From assembly GCA_019308525.1 (NCBI GenBank), contig JAFDIC010000013.1:2239-26755 (forward strand): a stretch of 24,517 nt of DNA. Reading direction: 5' to 3'. The position numbers and the translations under genes are program-made. Under the pieces are notes generated by a model. That model did no database searches and was not told the origin of the DNA. It was given only the letters and a program-made list of their open reading frames with translations. The stretch is from Deltaproteobacteria bacterium (lineage in GTDB: Bacteria; Desulfobacterota; DSM-4660; Desulfatiglandales; HGW-15). Of the stretch, positions 16,633 through 24,327 are shown one piece after another (position 1 is the first letter of the stretch; the number at the start of each line of letters is the position of its first letter).

Positions 16633-17198
16633 CGCTCAAAACCTTGCTAGGTGAATTAAGTTAACTATACCCCTGAACAAGTATACAGTTGTTCTCACAC
16701 ATCACCGTTCCATAATTGAAAAGACCTTTTCCCTAAACTGCGCACACAAAAAGCTGTGTGCTTCGGTCTAGACCGTGCCCGCCGCGAATTAGTATTTAGT
16801 ATTTACAGAGTTTAAAACGGAATAGCCAACTTCTAAAAAAAAGAGAAGTTGACTTTTGGAAAAGACATTCACGGTGCCCACCTCAGGGACATCTAAACGT
16901 GGTGGTCACCGGAGACGAAACACGTAATTACGACAAGCAACTGTTGTGTATGTAAGCTAAGTAACTCCCATAAAAAATAACTTATTACAGATAGGAAGAT
17001 ATGTCAAGGCCAAGGCCCAAAAGACAATTCGTTATCTTTTTCTATTCCCTGGCACAATCCTAATAAAAAGACATCAAAAAAGCTAAAAATGCAACAAACA
17101 CATCTTTACCACCTCCCTACCAGATAAAGCACTCTATCTAAGGGCTTAGCTTCCACTAATTACATTAAGCACATTAAAGGGGTGATAAAGATCAAGAC
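16633..17198. other. Divergent intergenic region with several dyads, no gene seen
   Basis: About 570 bases, AT-rich, between the minus-strand methyltransferase block and the plus-strand molybdenum hydroxylase operon. It holds no convincing ORF. Dyads seen are GAACAA-N8-TTGTTC (16675-16694), GCACACA/TGTGTGC (16742-16761), the 12-bp palindrome CGGTCTAGACCG (16764-16775) and CAACTTCT/AGAAGTTG around an A-rich loop (16827-16851). I could not recognise a cobalamin, SAM or Moco riboswitch. Confidence 0.6.
16675..16694. promoter_or_regulatory. Inverted repeat GAACAA-N8-TTGTTC, candidate operator
   Basis: A perfect 6-bp inverted repeat with an 8-bp spacer containing GTATAC, located 43-62 bp upstream of the first gene of the methyltransferase block. 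On the minus strand it sits just upstream of TATAGT (16669-16664), a possible -10 that lacks a good -35. That pattern fits a regulator-bound promoter. No regulator gene is in the window. Confidence 0.4.
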
Positions 17199-17226
17199 TT
17201 GACTTTTTGGCTCATTTTAGTACTTT
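17199..17226 (+). promoter_or_regulatory. Likely promoter of the molybdenum hydroxylase operon
   Basis: TTGACT (17199-17204), a 16-nt spacer and TACTTT (17221-17226). This leaves a leader of roughly 50 nt before the ATG at 17283. Recognised by eye only. Confidence 0.45.
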
Positions 17227-17282
17227 TAGATCTTACGTGTCTTTTTTGCACAACAAAAAATTACTCCTCGACGAGGTAGCGT

Positions 17283-17531
17283 ATGGCGAAAACAAAAATG
17301 ATATGTCCTTTTTCAAAAGAACTGTGTCGGGAGTGCCCTCAGTACAGAGGGAGGCACTATTATCTCTGTTTTTGCACCAAGTATCGAGGATATTTAGGGG
17401 ATAAAGAGGAACAAGGTGAGAAGAAATCTGGCACTAGCAGGATCAACAAGAAGTTTGGATTCCCACCTTTGCCAAAACCGAGTTCAACATGGCTAGTCCT
17501 TAATGATTTTGCAGAAGGGAGAGAGAAATGA
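17283..17531 (+). CDS. Small Cys-rich protein heading the molybdenum hydroxylase operon
   Basis: An 82-aa protein of unknown function. The N-terminal 33 residues carry five cysteines in the order C8, C15, C18, C29, C31 (CPFSKELCRECPQYRGRHYYLCFC), which suggests a bound zinc or iron-sulfur centre. The C-terminal half is basic and probably flexible. The ATG is preceded by GAGGTAG at a suitable distance. The stop overlaps the FAD-subunit start (ATGA), so the two are translationally coupled, which argues that it is a real gene with a role in this enzyme's assembly or regulation. It could be an accessory metal-binding protein; that is inference. Confidence 0.75.
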   Translation: MAKTKMICPFSKELCRECPQYRGRHYYLCFCTKYRGYLGDKEEQGEKKSGTSRINKKFGFPPLPKPSSTWLVLNDFAEGREK

Positions 17532-18406
17532 TACGGGATTTTGTCTACTTAAGGGCCAATACGGTCAAGGAGGCGCTCGATTTACTTGAGCAGCATAGAG
17601 ATGACTACAAGATCATTTGTGGAGGGCAGTCGTTGCTCATCCTGATGCGCCAGGGATTGGTCGCCCCGGAGTATCTCATCGACATCAAGCGGCTTGAAGA
17701 GCTCAATTACATCAACTTCGACCCCAAAGAGGGGCTGAAGATCGGTGCCACTACTACTCACCGGGCAATAGAGAAATCCTCGTTGATCAAGGAGCAGTAC
17801 CCTATATTAGTAGACATGGAAGAGAACCTGGCTTCTGTTCAGACCCGCAACTGGGGCACCATTGGTGGAAACCTCTGCCATGGAGACCCGGCAGGCGATC
17901 CAGGACCGGTGCTCATTGCCTTGGATGCCACGGTAAAAATGGCCAATAAGGAAAGAGAACGAACTATGCTGCTTGAGGAATTCTCTATTGATTACTTTGA
18001 AACAGCGCTCGAGGAAGGTGAACTCCTGCTCGAAGTTCAGGTACCTGTAACTGCTCCGAAGACAGCGACAGTTTATGAAAAGTTCAACATTATAAAGAAC
18101 GATCAGGGAATTGTTTCAGTTGCTGCCTCGATAACCTTGGATGACGACGGTGCTAGTTGCAAAGATGCAAGGATCGTCCTCGGAGCTGCTGCCGCTGCCC
18201 CCAAGAGGGCAAAAGAGGCAGAGCTGTTGTTGGTAGGGCACAAGCTCGATGACGGTTTGCTCAATCAAGTCGGCAAAAAGGCCTCAGAGGAGGCTGAACC
18301 GGTCGCTGACATCTATGCCTCTGAGGCATATAGAAGACATTTGGTAAGGGCACTCACAAAAAAGATGGTAAAAAGGGCCTGGGAACAGGCCAAAACCTTA
18401 GCCTGA
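17528..18406 (+). CDS. FAD-binding subunit of a xanthine dehydrogenase-family enzyme (CoxM/XdhB type)
   Basis: Medium subunit (292 aa) that passes electrons from the iron-sulfur subunit through FAD to the final acceptor. FAD-binding motifs are CGGQSL at residues 31-36 and [14 protein letters not shown] at 111-124, typical of the PCMH-type FAD domain. The C-terminal CO-dehydrogenase flavoprotein domain starts around residue 175. There is no extra four-cysteine insertion, so unlike HcrB of 4-hydroxybenzoyl-CoA reductase it has no additional [4Fe-4S] cluster. ATGA overlap with the upstream small gene, 17-nt gap to the next. Confidence 0.95.
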   Translation: MIRDFVYLRANTVKEALDLLEQHRDDYKIICGGQSLLILMRQGLVAPEYLIDIKRLEELNYINFDPKEGLKIGATTTHRAIEKSSLIKEQYPILVDMEENLASVQTRNWGTIGGNLCHGDPAGDPGPVLIALDATVKMANKERERTMLLEEFSIDYFETALEEGELLLEVQVPVTAPKTATVYEKFNIIKNDQGIVSVAASITLDDDGASCKDARIVLGAAAAAPKRAKEAELLLVGHKLDDGLLNQVGKKASEEAEPVADIYASEAYRRHLVRALTKKMVKRAWEQAKTLA

Positions 18407-18423
18407 TAAGGAGGTCTCTTGTA

Positions 18424-18906
18424 ATGGAAAAGCAATTATTGCGGATAACGGTTAACAACGAATACTACGAGGTTTACGTTGCGCCCAAAAGGCTACTGGT
18501 CGAGGTCTTGAGAGATGAACTGGGACTCACGGGGACAAAAAGAGGCTGTAATACCGGCGCATGTGGCGCATGCACGGTCCTGTTAAATGGCACTACGGTA
18601 AAGTCGTGTTCAGTGTTGGCGATGCAGGCCGACGGCGCCAATGTAACCACTGTCGAAGGCTTGGCAGATGCTGCAAAACTTAGTCCCCTTCAAAGGGCAT
18701 TCCTGGATCACGGTGCGTACCAGTGTGGCTTCTGCACGCCTGGGATGCTGATGTCGGCCACATCTTTGCTGAATGAAAATCCAAAACCGACGAGGGAAGA
18801 GATAAGGGAAGGTATCCATGGCAACATCTGTCGCTGCACCGGTTATAACAGCATTATTAGAGCGATAACAGCAGTGGCTGAAGGTAAATACAAGGAGGAG
18901 AAATAA
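18424..18906 (+). CDS. [2Fe-2S] subunit of a xanthine dehydrogenase-family enzyme (CoxS type)
   Basis: Small electron-transfer subunit (160 aa, normal length). The plant-type ferredoxin cluster cysteines are C42, C47, C50 and C62 (CNTGACGAC...SC). The second cluster, near the molybdenum, uses C101, C104, C136 and C138 (CGFC...ICRC). It has AAGGAGG upstream of the ATG. Its stop overlaps the start of the large subunit by one base (TAATG), so the chain is translated together. Confidence 0.96.
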   Translation: MEKQLLRITVNNEYYEVYVAPKRLLVEVLRDELGLTGTKRGCNTGACGACTVLLNGTTVKSCSVLAMQADGANVTTVEGLADAAKLSPLQRAFLDHGAYQCGFCTPGMLMSATSLLNENPKPTREEIREGIHGNICRCTGYNSIIRAITAVAEGKYKEEK

Positions 18907-21245
18907 TGACCGATAAAAATAAGGAGGTCGCAAGGATTAGCGGTGCCGCAACATATTCATTTGATGCCAAGGGTTATAATATTATAAACACGCCGCTTCA
19001 TAACATTGATGGGGTTGCGAAGGTTACGGGTAGGGCAGAGTATACCTTTGATGTCAAACTGCCAGGCATGCTGTACGGTAAGATCTTGAGAAGTCCCTAT
19101 CCACATGCACGGATCCTCAACATTGATACGAGTAAGGCAGAAAAGCTCATCGGGGTACGGGGTATTGTTACCGGCAAGGATACTATTGGATTTAAAAACG
19201 GAATATGGAGGCGCTACAAGGAGGAGCTTTGTGACGAGATAATGATCGCACCGGAAATCGTCCGGTATATCGGCGAACCAGTGGCAGCAGTGGCTGCGAT
19301 TGACGAAGACACTGCTGAAGAGGCCCTGGATTTGATTGAGGTTGAATATGAACCGCTCCCCGCCGTGTTCGATCCTCTTGAAGCCATAAAAAGAGAGGCC
19401 CCACAGCTTCACGAACATGCCGAAAGGAATATCAATGTAACCCGTCACATTGAGTGGGGTGACGTGGATGAGGGGTTTGAGCAAGCGGATTATATTCGTG
19501 AGGACTGGTTTCGGTGCGCACCGCAGGCACACGTCTGTATGGAGACGCACGATGCAGTGGCAAGTTACACGCCTGATGGTAAATTAACGGTCTGGACATC
19601 TACTCAGTGCCATTACTATATAAAGGTCTTGCTGGCCGAGAACCTTGGGCTGAGAGAGAATGACGTCAGGGTAATCTCCAGGTATACGGGTGGAGGTTTT
19701 GGAAGCAAGTTTGAAACCGATTCTGCCCAGTTCTGCAGCGCGCTTCTTTCCCAGAAGCTTTGCAAGCCGGTAAAAATCGTACTCGGCCGTGAGGAAGAGT
19801 TTATTGCCACGAAGCGCCGTACCCCCATGTTTTACTACCTGAGGACCGGTGTTAAGAAGGATGGCAGCTTTCTGGCAAAAGAGGCCCGTGTCTTCACCGA
19901 GGGCGGCGCATACACGGGTATGGGGGCAACGGCACTCTATCTGACCGGATTTTTCCAGGCCTTCCCATATGTATGGCCGGGTTACCGATATGACGGATAC
20001 CGGGTATACACCAATACCGCCCCTGCTTCAGCAATGCGTGGTTTTGGGGCACCGCAGGCGACCTTCTGTGCAGAGACACAAATTGACCTGATCGCCGAGG
20101 AGCTGGGAATTGACCGGATCGAGATAAGGCGTAAAAATGGCATGTACCCAGGTTATGAAGTCCCTGGACAGGCCTGGATCCAGAGTTGCGGTCTTGGTGA
20201 GTGCCTTGACAAGATCGAAGATTGGATCAAATCCAGGGGTGAACTGCCGCCAAATAGAGGTATAGGCATAGCTGCCTATGGTTTTATGTCAGGGGGGATC
20301 TTCAACTGGTTCGATACACCGTATGCCTTTTCCTCGGCTGAGGTGAAGGTTCAGATTGACGGCAAGGTCGACCTCTACATAGGATCTCAGGATATGGGTC
20401 AGGGTTCTAATACCACAATGGCTATGATCTGTGCAGAGGAGTTAGGGGTACGCCTCGAGGATATCCGGCTGCATATGGGAGATACCGACACGTGTCCGGT
20501 AGATCTCGGTGCATGGGGTAGTCGGGAGACGTTAATGCAAGGCAACGCCGTTAAGATGGCTGCGACTCAGGTCAAGGAACAGATTATTGCCTATGCAGCA
20601 GCAAAAATGCAACCGAATATCGTCTATGACCTCGACATTAAGGATCGATGGATCCACCTCGTAGCACGTCCAGAACGAGGCCTTTCTTACTATGACATCG
20701 TCAAAGAGATGATCCGAGGCAGGGATGGCCAGCCCATTAAGGGTGAGGGACACTACACACCACACCGGAAGGGGATGATCTCACCGGCATATAGCTTTGG
20801 TGTGCAGGCAGTTGAAGCAGACGTAGATCCTGATACCGGCAAAATAACCCTCATCAATTGTGTGACTGCTCATGACTGTGGGCAGGTGATTAATCCCCTT
20901 GGTGTTGAGGGACAGCTTGAAGGGGCCATCGCCATGGCAGCAGGGTATGGTTTTACAGAGGACCAGCCCCAGGACGAGGGGAAGATCCTGAACCCGAATT
21001 TAGTCGACTATAAGGTCCTGAGGGCTACGGAGATGCCGGAAACAAAGGTCATCGAGGTAGAGACCTATGAACCTGAAGGACCTTTTGGGGCCAAGGAGGC
21101 AGGGGAAGGTCTGACCAATCCTACTGCAGGGGCCTTAAGCAGTGCGGTACATGCCGCTACCGGCATCACAATTAATGATCTTCCGATAACGCCGGAAAAG
21201 GTACTCAATGCACTCAGAGAGAAAAACGAGAAAAAAGAAGAATAG
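18906..21245 (+). CDS. Molybdopterin-binding catalytic subunit, xanthine dehydrogenase family (not CO dehydrogenase)
   Basis: Large subunit, 779 aa, that binds the molybdenum cofactor and hydroxylates or dehydrogenates the substrate. Motifs: TGGGFGSK at residues 261-268, SAMRGFG at 375-381, GSQDMGQG around 493-500 and EGPFGAKEAGEG at 724-735, whose E734 matches the catalytic base glutamate. The active-site loop of form I CO dehydrogenase (AYxCSFR) is absent; SAMRGFGAPQ is the pattern of purine, nicotinate or aromatic hydroxylases, and PFGAKEAGEG resembles 4-hydroxybenzoyl-CoA reductase. The N-terminus (about 30 residues before HNIDGVAKVTG) is slightly long. Substrate unknown; CO is excluded with fair confidence. 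Confidence 0.94.
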   Translation: MTDKNKEVARISGAATYSFDAKGYNIINTPLHNIDGVAKVTGRAEYTFDVKLPGMLYGKILRSPYPHARILNIDTSKAEKLIGVRGIVTGKDTIGFKNGIWRRYKEELCDEIMIAPEIVRYIGEPVAAVAAIDEDTAEEALDLIEVEYEPLPAVFDPLEAIKREAPQLHEHAERNINVTRHIEWGDVDEGFEQADYIREDWFRCAPQAHVCMETHDAVASYTPDGKLTVWTSTQCHYYIKVLLAENLGLRENDVRVISRYTGGGFGSKFETDSAQFCSALLSQKLCKPVKIVLGREEEFIATKRRTPMFYYLRTGVKKDGSFLAKEARVFTEGGAYTGMGATALYLTGFFQAFPYVWPGYRYDGYRVYTNTAPASAMRGFGAPQATFCAETQIDLIAEELGIDRIEIRRKNGMYPGYEVPGQAWIQSCGLGECLDKIEDWIKSRGELPPNRGIGIAAYGFMSGGIFNWFDTPYAFSSAEVKVQIDGKVDLYIGSQDMGQGSNTTMAMICAEELGVRLEDIRLHMGDTDTCPVDLGAWGSRETLMQGNAVKMAATQVKEQIIAYAAAKMQPNIVYDLDIKDRWIHLVARPERGLSYYDIVKEMIRGRDGQPIKGEGHYTPHRKGMISPAYSFGVQAVEADVDPDTGKITLINCVTAHDCGQVINPLGVEGQLEGAIAMAAGYGFTEDQPQDEGKILNPNLVDYKVLRATEMPETKVIEVETYEPEGPFGAKEAGEGLTNPTAGALSSAVHAATGITINDLPITPEKVLNALREKNEKKEE

Positions 21246-21256
21246 GGAGGCGTACC

Positions 21257-21472
21257 GTGAGTTACAAATGTCCAGCATGCGGAAAAATTTTACCGGATAC
21301 CCTGAATATGGCTCGTCACTTTTTTGGGACCGGTGACAAGGCCCACAAAGATTGGGTCAAGTCAAAGGGACATGACTTTGTTGAACTCTTGCTCATTCAA
21401 ACCATGGAACCCGGGAATAAGGGTTATAAAACTTTGGCCGATCTGCTTGAGAAAGAAGCAGAAAAACTTTAA
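21257..21472 (+). CDS. Small zinc-finger-like protein in the molybdenum hydroxylase operon
   Basis: A 71-aa protein of unknown function. C5 and C8 (CPAC) with H21, H30 and H39 could bind zinc in a C2H2-like way. The rest is predicted helical and ends in EKEAEKL. GTG start with GGGAGG 6 nt upstream, 11 nt after the catalytic-subunit stop. Its place in the operon suggests a part in maturation or regulation of the enzyme. It is not long enough for a DNA-binding regulator beyond one finger. Confidence 0.75.
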   Translation: MSYKCPACGKILPDTLNMARHFFGTGDKAHKDWVKSKGHDFVELLLIQTMEPGNKGYKTLADLLEKEAEKL

Positions 21473-21512
21473 CAATTAAGATAAGAAAAAATATCAAATT
21501 GAGGAGGGAAAT

Positions 21513-21965
21513 GTGATCCTAGAAGGAAAATTTACACTGAAGGCACCCATCCAAAAGTTATGGGACACGTTGCTGGAGCCGGAGACCTTGCGGGCCTGTC
21601 TGCCAGGTGCAGAGAAGATAGAGCGCCTCGATGAGAATACATATGACTGTGTGGTCAAACAAAAAGTCGGTCCGATTTCAGTACGATTCAAGTTTAAAAA
21701 CACCCTGACAACAGTAGAACCCCCGACACACTTGGAGATGGAGGGCCAAGGGGAGGACATTGGAAAGGCCGGTCATTTCGTTCAGAAAACCGGCATAGAT
21801 TTAAAGGAAACCGAAGGAGGGGAAGTGGAGGTTTCCTACAGGACCGACGCAAACATAGTGGGCAAGCTGGCTATGTTTGGAGATAGGATCATGAGGGCCA
21901 AGGCGAAAAAGGTGGAAGAGGAGTTTACAAAGGCCCTGCAGGAAAAACTTAAAGGCATGGTATAA
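21513..21965 (+). CDS. CoxG-family protein (SRPBCC fold)
   Basis: A 150-aa protein matching the CO dehydrogenase subunit G family. The START/SRPBCC-like pattern is seen in LKAPIQKLWDTLLEPETLRACLPGAEKIE near the N-terminus, a central VGPISVRFKFKNTL strand pair and the DANIVGKLAMFGDRIMRAKAKKV helix at the end. In aerobic CO oxidisers CoxG is a membrane anchor for the enzyme; in operons for other molybdenum hydroxylases it presumably acts as an accessory or anchor. GTG start with GAGGAGGG at 21501-21508; an overlapping ATG at 21511 is out of frame and stops at once. Last gene of the operon. Confidence 0.9.
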   Translation: MILEGKFTLKAPIQKLWDTLLEPETLRACLPGAEKIERLDENTYDCVVKQKVGPISVRFKFKNTLTTVEPPTHLEMEGQGEDIGKAGHFVQKTGIDLKETEGGEVEVSYRTDANIVGKLAMFGDRIMRAKAKKVEEEFTKALQEKLKGMV

Positions 21966-21977
21966 AGAGCTTCCCAT

Positions 21978-22080
21978 GCCTGCCCCGTTAGATAAGTTTC
22001 TCTATCTCACGGGGCAGGCGAACCCCGAAAGGGTCACCGCGAAAGCTCTGAAGCGAGGGGATAAGGGGTCCTCCTCCCCT
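21978..22080 (+). other. Structured RNA or terminator region behind the molybdenum hydroxylase operon
   Basis: A perfect 10-bp GC-rich stem, GCCTGCCCCG (21978-21987) with CGGGGCAGGC (22010-22019), contains an inner AGATA/TATCT stem. It is followed by CCC-GAAA-GGG (22024-22033), GC-GAAA-GC (22039-22046) and an AGGGGA/TCCCCT stem (22056-22061 and 22075-22080). The first hairpin begins 12 nt after the coxG-like stop. No T-run follows, so it is not a classical rho-independent terminator. Confidence 0.5.
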
Positions 22081-22117
22081 GATAACTGAGGCATTACCCA
22101 AAATTCCATCTTTCTTG

Positions 22118-22146
22118 TTGACTTATGTCATACTAATTGATATCCT
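22118..22146 (+). promoter_or_regulatory. Promoter of the small exported protein gene
   Basis: TTGACT (22118-22123), a 17-nt spacer and TATCCT (22141-22146). Spacer length and the TTGATATCCT context are identical to the tRNA-Glu promoter. Confidence 0.6.
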
Positions 22147-22175
22147 GAGGTCCCGGGTATTGAGAGGTGAATGTC

Positions 22176-22697
22176 ATGAGGGCAAAGGAGTTATTTTTAT
22201 GTTTGTTGGTATTCGGGATTGTGGCATGTCCCTTCGCCCTTGCTCAAGAAGGAGACGAGGTATCACGGCGCAAAGAGGAGATCATCGACCTCCAGAACAT
22301 AGGTCCACTCGGCTTCCGCAACCTTGTCGCCTGCTCCAAGGTGATGGATTACGGATCCTATGTACCCCTACCCGACAACAAGGTAAAAGCAGGGGATGTG
22401 ATCTTCTTCTATTTTGAACCCCAAAATGTCTTTACCCGCAGAGCAGAGGAGAAATACGAGATCTGGTTTACCCAAGACATGATCATTCTCACCGGAGAAC
22501 AGCAAGAGATATTCAAAAAAGCGAATGTTCTCGAGATCCATTACCAATCCAGCTCGCCCCGTCTCGACCTATATGGGATCAATCAACTGACATTGACCAA
22601 CCTCCCACCAGGGAAATATCTCTTCAAGGCGATAATATACGACAAACTGAAGGGGGAGGAAGCCTCGGCTACGTGGCCCTTTGAGGTAGTAAAGTGA
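22176..22697 (+). CDS. Small exported protein of unknown function
   Basis: A protein of 173 aa from the ATG at 22176, chosen because GAGAGGTGA sits 5 nt before it; a GTG at 22167 overlaps that ribosome-binding site. The N-terminus is a signal peptide. IVAC ending at C18 fits a lipobox, while ALAQ a few residues later fits signal peptidase I, so lipoprotein or soluble periplasmic protein are both possible. The mature part looks beta-rich, ending in LTLTNLPPGKYLFKAIIYDKLKGEEASATWPFEV, an Ig- or fibronectin-like pattern. I do not recognise the family. It has its own promoter and a loose gap of about 190 nt to the next gene. Confidence 0.8.
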   Translation: MRAKELFLCLLVFGIVACPFALAQEGDEVSRRKEEIIDLQNIGPLGFRNLVACSKVMDYGSYVPLPDNKVKAGDVIFFYFEPQNVFTRRAEEKYEIWFTQDMIILTGEQQEIFKKANVLEIHYQSSSPRLDLYGINQLTLTNLPPGKYLFKAIIYDKLKGEEASATWPFEVVK

Positions 22698-22814
22698 CAA
22701 TTTTTGTCCGCAAAATGGACGCAGTAGGTCATTCAGAACCCAATATATCCTCCCCTCCTTTGAACCCTTGTTCTTCTAAGGAACGGATTTTAAAGCAAAT
22801 CTAATGTTTTTTGT

Positions 22815-22875
22815 CCAATTTTCCCTCTTCTTGAGGAGTGGCACCCAAAATGCTTTAAGGAGGGGGGAAAATTGG
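22815..22875 (+). repeat. Long hairpin in the leader of the YIP1-domain gene
   Basis: CCAATTTTCCC... (22815-22832) pairs over 18 bp, including three G-T pairs, with the arm at 22858-22875 ending GGGAAAATTGG; the loop is 25 nt. The stem ends 1-2 nt before the AAAAGGAGAGGG ribosome-binding site of the gene starting at 22891. It could control translation or be a relic of a mobile repeat. Confidence 0.6.
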
Positions 22876-22890
22876 TAAAAGGAGAGGGCC

Positions 22891-24069
22891 TTGAGAGAAG
22901 AACAAGAGACAAGATATAAGGTCATCTTTTTAGGGCCTGCCCAAAGCGGTATAGATTATGTGAATAAGTTAACAGTAGGATTGAGGGATCGCTTTAACCT
23001 CTCCATCGAGGCTGTAACCAAGCTGATGAGGTTGGCCCCGGTCGCGATCAAGAAGGAGGTCACCTTATCAGAGGCCCAGAGGTATAAAGGGGCCCTAGAG
23101 GCCATCGGGGCCAAGGTAAGGTTAGAGCCCATGGAGGGGATAAAAGAAGAAGTCCAAAGGGAGGAAAAACCAGCTCCTTCCCCCCCAGAACTAGAACCTC
23201 AGGTCATCCCCCTCCGGGGGCAGACTCCCCTCCCTCGCCCGGAAACGACAATCACCGGGGAGGGAGGACAAAAGATGACCCAATGCCCTCAGTGTGGGTT
23301 TGTCCAAGCGGAGACAGATGAGTGCATCAAGTGTGGAATAATCATCTCCAAATTTATCAAAACTCAAGAAGAGGTCAAAGCTCCAGAAGGGGGAAAGGCT
23401 CAATCTGACCTCACCGGCACCCCTGTAAAGGAAGAAGAGGATTATACCCCCTGGGAGGATATGACCAACCTCGGGGTAGTGACCGCCTTTCTCAGGACCA
23501 TGAAGGAGGTCCTCTTTTCCCCCACTCTCTTCTTTCAGAAGATGCCTGTAAGCAAAGGGATACAAAACCCCCTGTTCTATGGGGTCATCATAGGTTTCTT
23601 GGGAGGACTCTTCACCTTATTGTGGCAATATACCTTTTCCGGTCTTTTAGGCAAGGGCGGAATAAACCTCTTTTTCACCTCTTATATCCTCATTTACGCC
23701 CTCTTTCTCCCCATCCTGATCGCCATCGGCCTCTTTGTTGCCAGTGGGATACTCCACGTTTCACTCATGTTGGTGGGAGGGAGTAAGAGGGGATTTGAGG
23801 CCACCTTCAGGGTATTGGCCTATACCAACAGCACCCAGGTCTTCTCCATATTGCCCTTGCTGGGAGGGTTTATCGCCGGCATCTACAATATCGTCCTATG
23901 GATCATCGGCTTCAGAGAAAGCCACCGAACCACCACCGGAAGGGCAGCCTTGGCGGTATTTTTGCCCCTCATTGTTATAATAGTCCTCATATCTATCGCC
24001 TTTGCGATACTCATTCCCATCATTATCTCCCAGACTCACATGATGATGCAGCAACCCCCTAAGTTTTAA
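22891..24069 (+). CDS. Membrane protein with L7/L12-like domain, zinc ribbon and YIP1 domain
   Basis: A 392-aa protein with three parts. Residues 1-75 (for example FNLSIEAVTKLMRLAP...EAIGAKVRLE) resemble the C-terminal fold of ribosomal protein L7/L12. A proline- and charge-rich linker follows, then a zinc ribbon CPQCGFVQAETDECIKCG near 131-148. From about residue 210 there is a YIP1-type membrane domain with five hydrophobic segments, ending with a short cytoplasmic or periplasmic tail. TTG start with a strong AAAAGGAGAGGG. Function unknown; the ribbon plus YIP1 layout is common in deltaproteobacterial membrane proteins as I recall it. No link to the cobamide or molybdenum systems is evident. 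Confidence 0.8.
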   Translation: MREEQETRYKVIFLGPAQSGIDYVNKLTVGLRDRFNLSIEAVTKLMRLAPVAIKKEVTLSEAQRYKGALEAIGAKVRLEPMEGIKEEVQREEKPAPSPPELEPQVIPLRGQTPLPRPETTITGEGGQKMTQCPQCGFVQAETDECIKCGIIISKFIKTQEEVKAPEGGKAQSDLTGTPVKEEEDYTPWEDMTNLGVVTAFLRTMKEVLFSPTLFFQKMPVSKGIQNPLFYGVIIGFLGGLFTLLWQYTFSGLLGKGGINLFFTSYILIYALFLPILIAIGLFVASGILHVSLMLVGGSKRGFEATFRVLAYTNSTQVFSILPLLGGFIAGIYNIVLWIIGFRESHRTTTGRAALAVFLPLIVIIVLISIAFAILIPIIISQTHMMMQQPPKF

Positions 24070-24148
24070 GGGCTATTTTACCCCTTATTTACCGTGAAAA
24101 TAATTCAGGGTAAATTGGGCCTCCAAGCCGTCTCGGGCTGTAGATATT

Positions 24149-24210
24149 TTGGGGGCTACTTCAGGGGGCTGAGCCCCCTGAAACCCCCAATAAGTTATTT
24201 CCTTTTTTGG
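24149..24210 (+). terminator. Strong terminator after the YIP1-domain gene
   Basis: Nested stems: TTGGGGG (24149-24155) with CCCCCAA (24184-24190), and TTCAGGGGG (24160-24168) with CCCCCTGAA (24174-24182). A T-rich stretch ending TTTTTT follows. It lies about 80 nt downstream of the stop. Confidence 0.75.
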
Positions 24211-24311
24211 ATGATTTAAGTAGTCAATCTTCAATCAGGTTTCAACGATCCAAGTGGTTTGTCTTCCACTAGAACCCTGGGCCCCTAGACCCCTGGAACC
24301 CTTTTAGGGTA

Positions 24312-24327
24312 AACCCTCATGAGGGTT
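24312..24327 (-). terminator. Palindrome at the end of the right-edge gene
   Basis: AACCCTCATGAGGGTT is a perfect 16-bp palindrome that ends on the stop codon of the minus-strand ORF, followed (minus strand) by a second small hairpin ACCC-TAAAA-GGGT-like. It is short of a T-run, so termination is only probable. Confidence 0.35.

Noticed and set aside
17050..17065. Sigma54 promoter from TGGCAC
   Set aside because: TGGCAC at 17050-17055 looks like a -24 box, but no GC follows at the -12 position (AATCCTAATA).
18906..21245. Aerobic CO dehydrogenase large subunit (CoxL)
   Set aside because: The AYxCSFR active-site loop of form I CO dehydrogenase is absent; SAMRGFG and the AKEAGEG end match other xanthine dehydrogenase-family hydroxylases. 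The CoxG-like gene alone does not prove CO oxidation.
22020..22080. c-di-GMP-I (GEMM) riboswitch
   Set aside because: The conserved GGACGCAAAGCC core is only loosely matched, and a separate promoter for the next gene lies downstream, so it would not be in that gene's leader.
22115..22417. A 100-aa open frame overlapping the exported protein gene
   Set aside because: The exported protein frame has a signal peptide, a good ribosome-binding site and an upstream promoter; the overlapping frame is arginine-rich and lacks these.
24231..24311. CRISPR-like or tandem repeat in the CCCTGG-rich stretch
   Set aside because: The short CCCCTAG/CCCCTGG units are irregular and lack regular spacers; it is only a low-complexity intergenic region.
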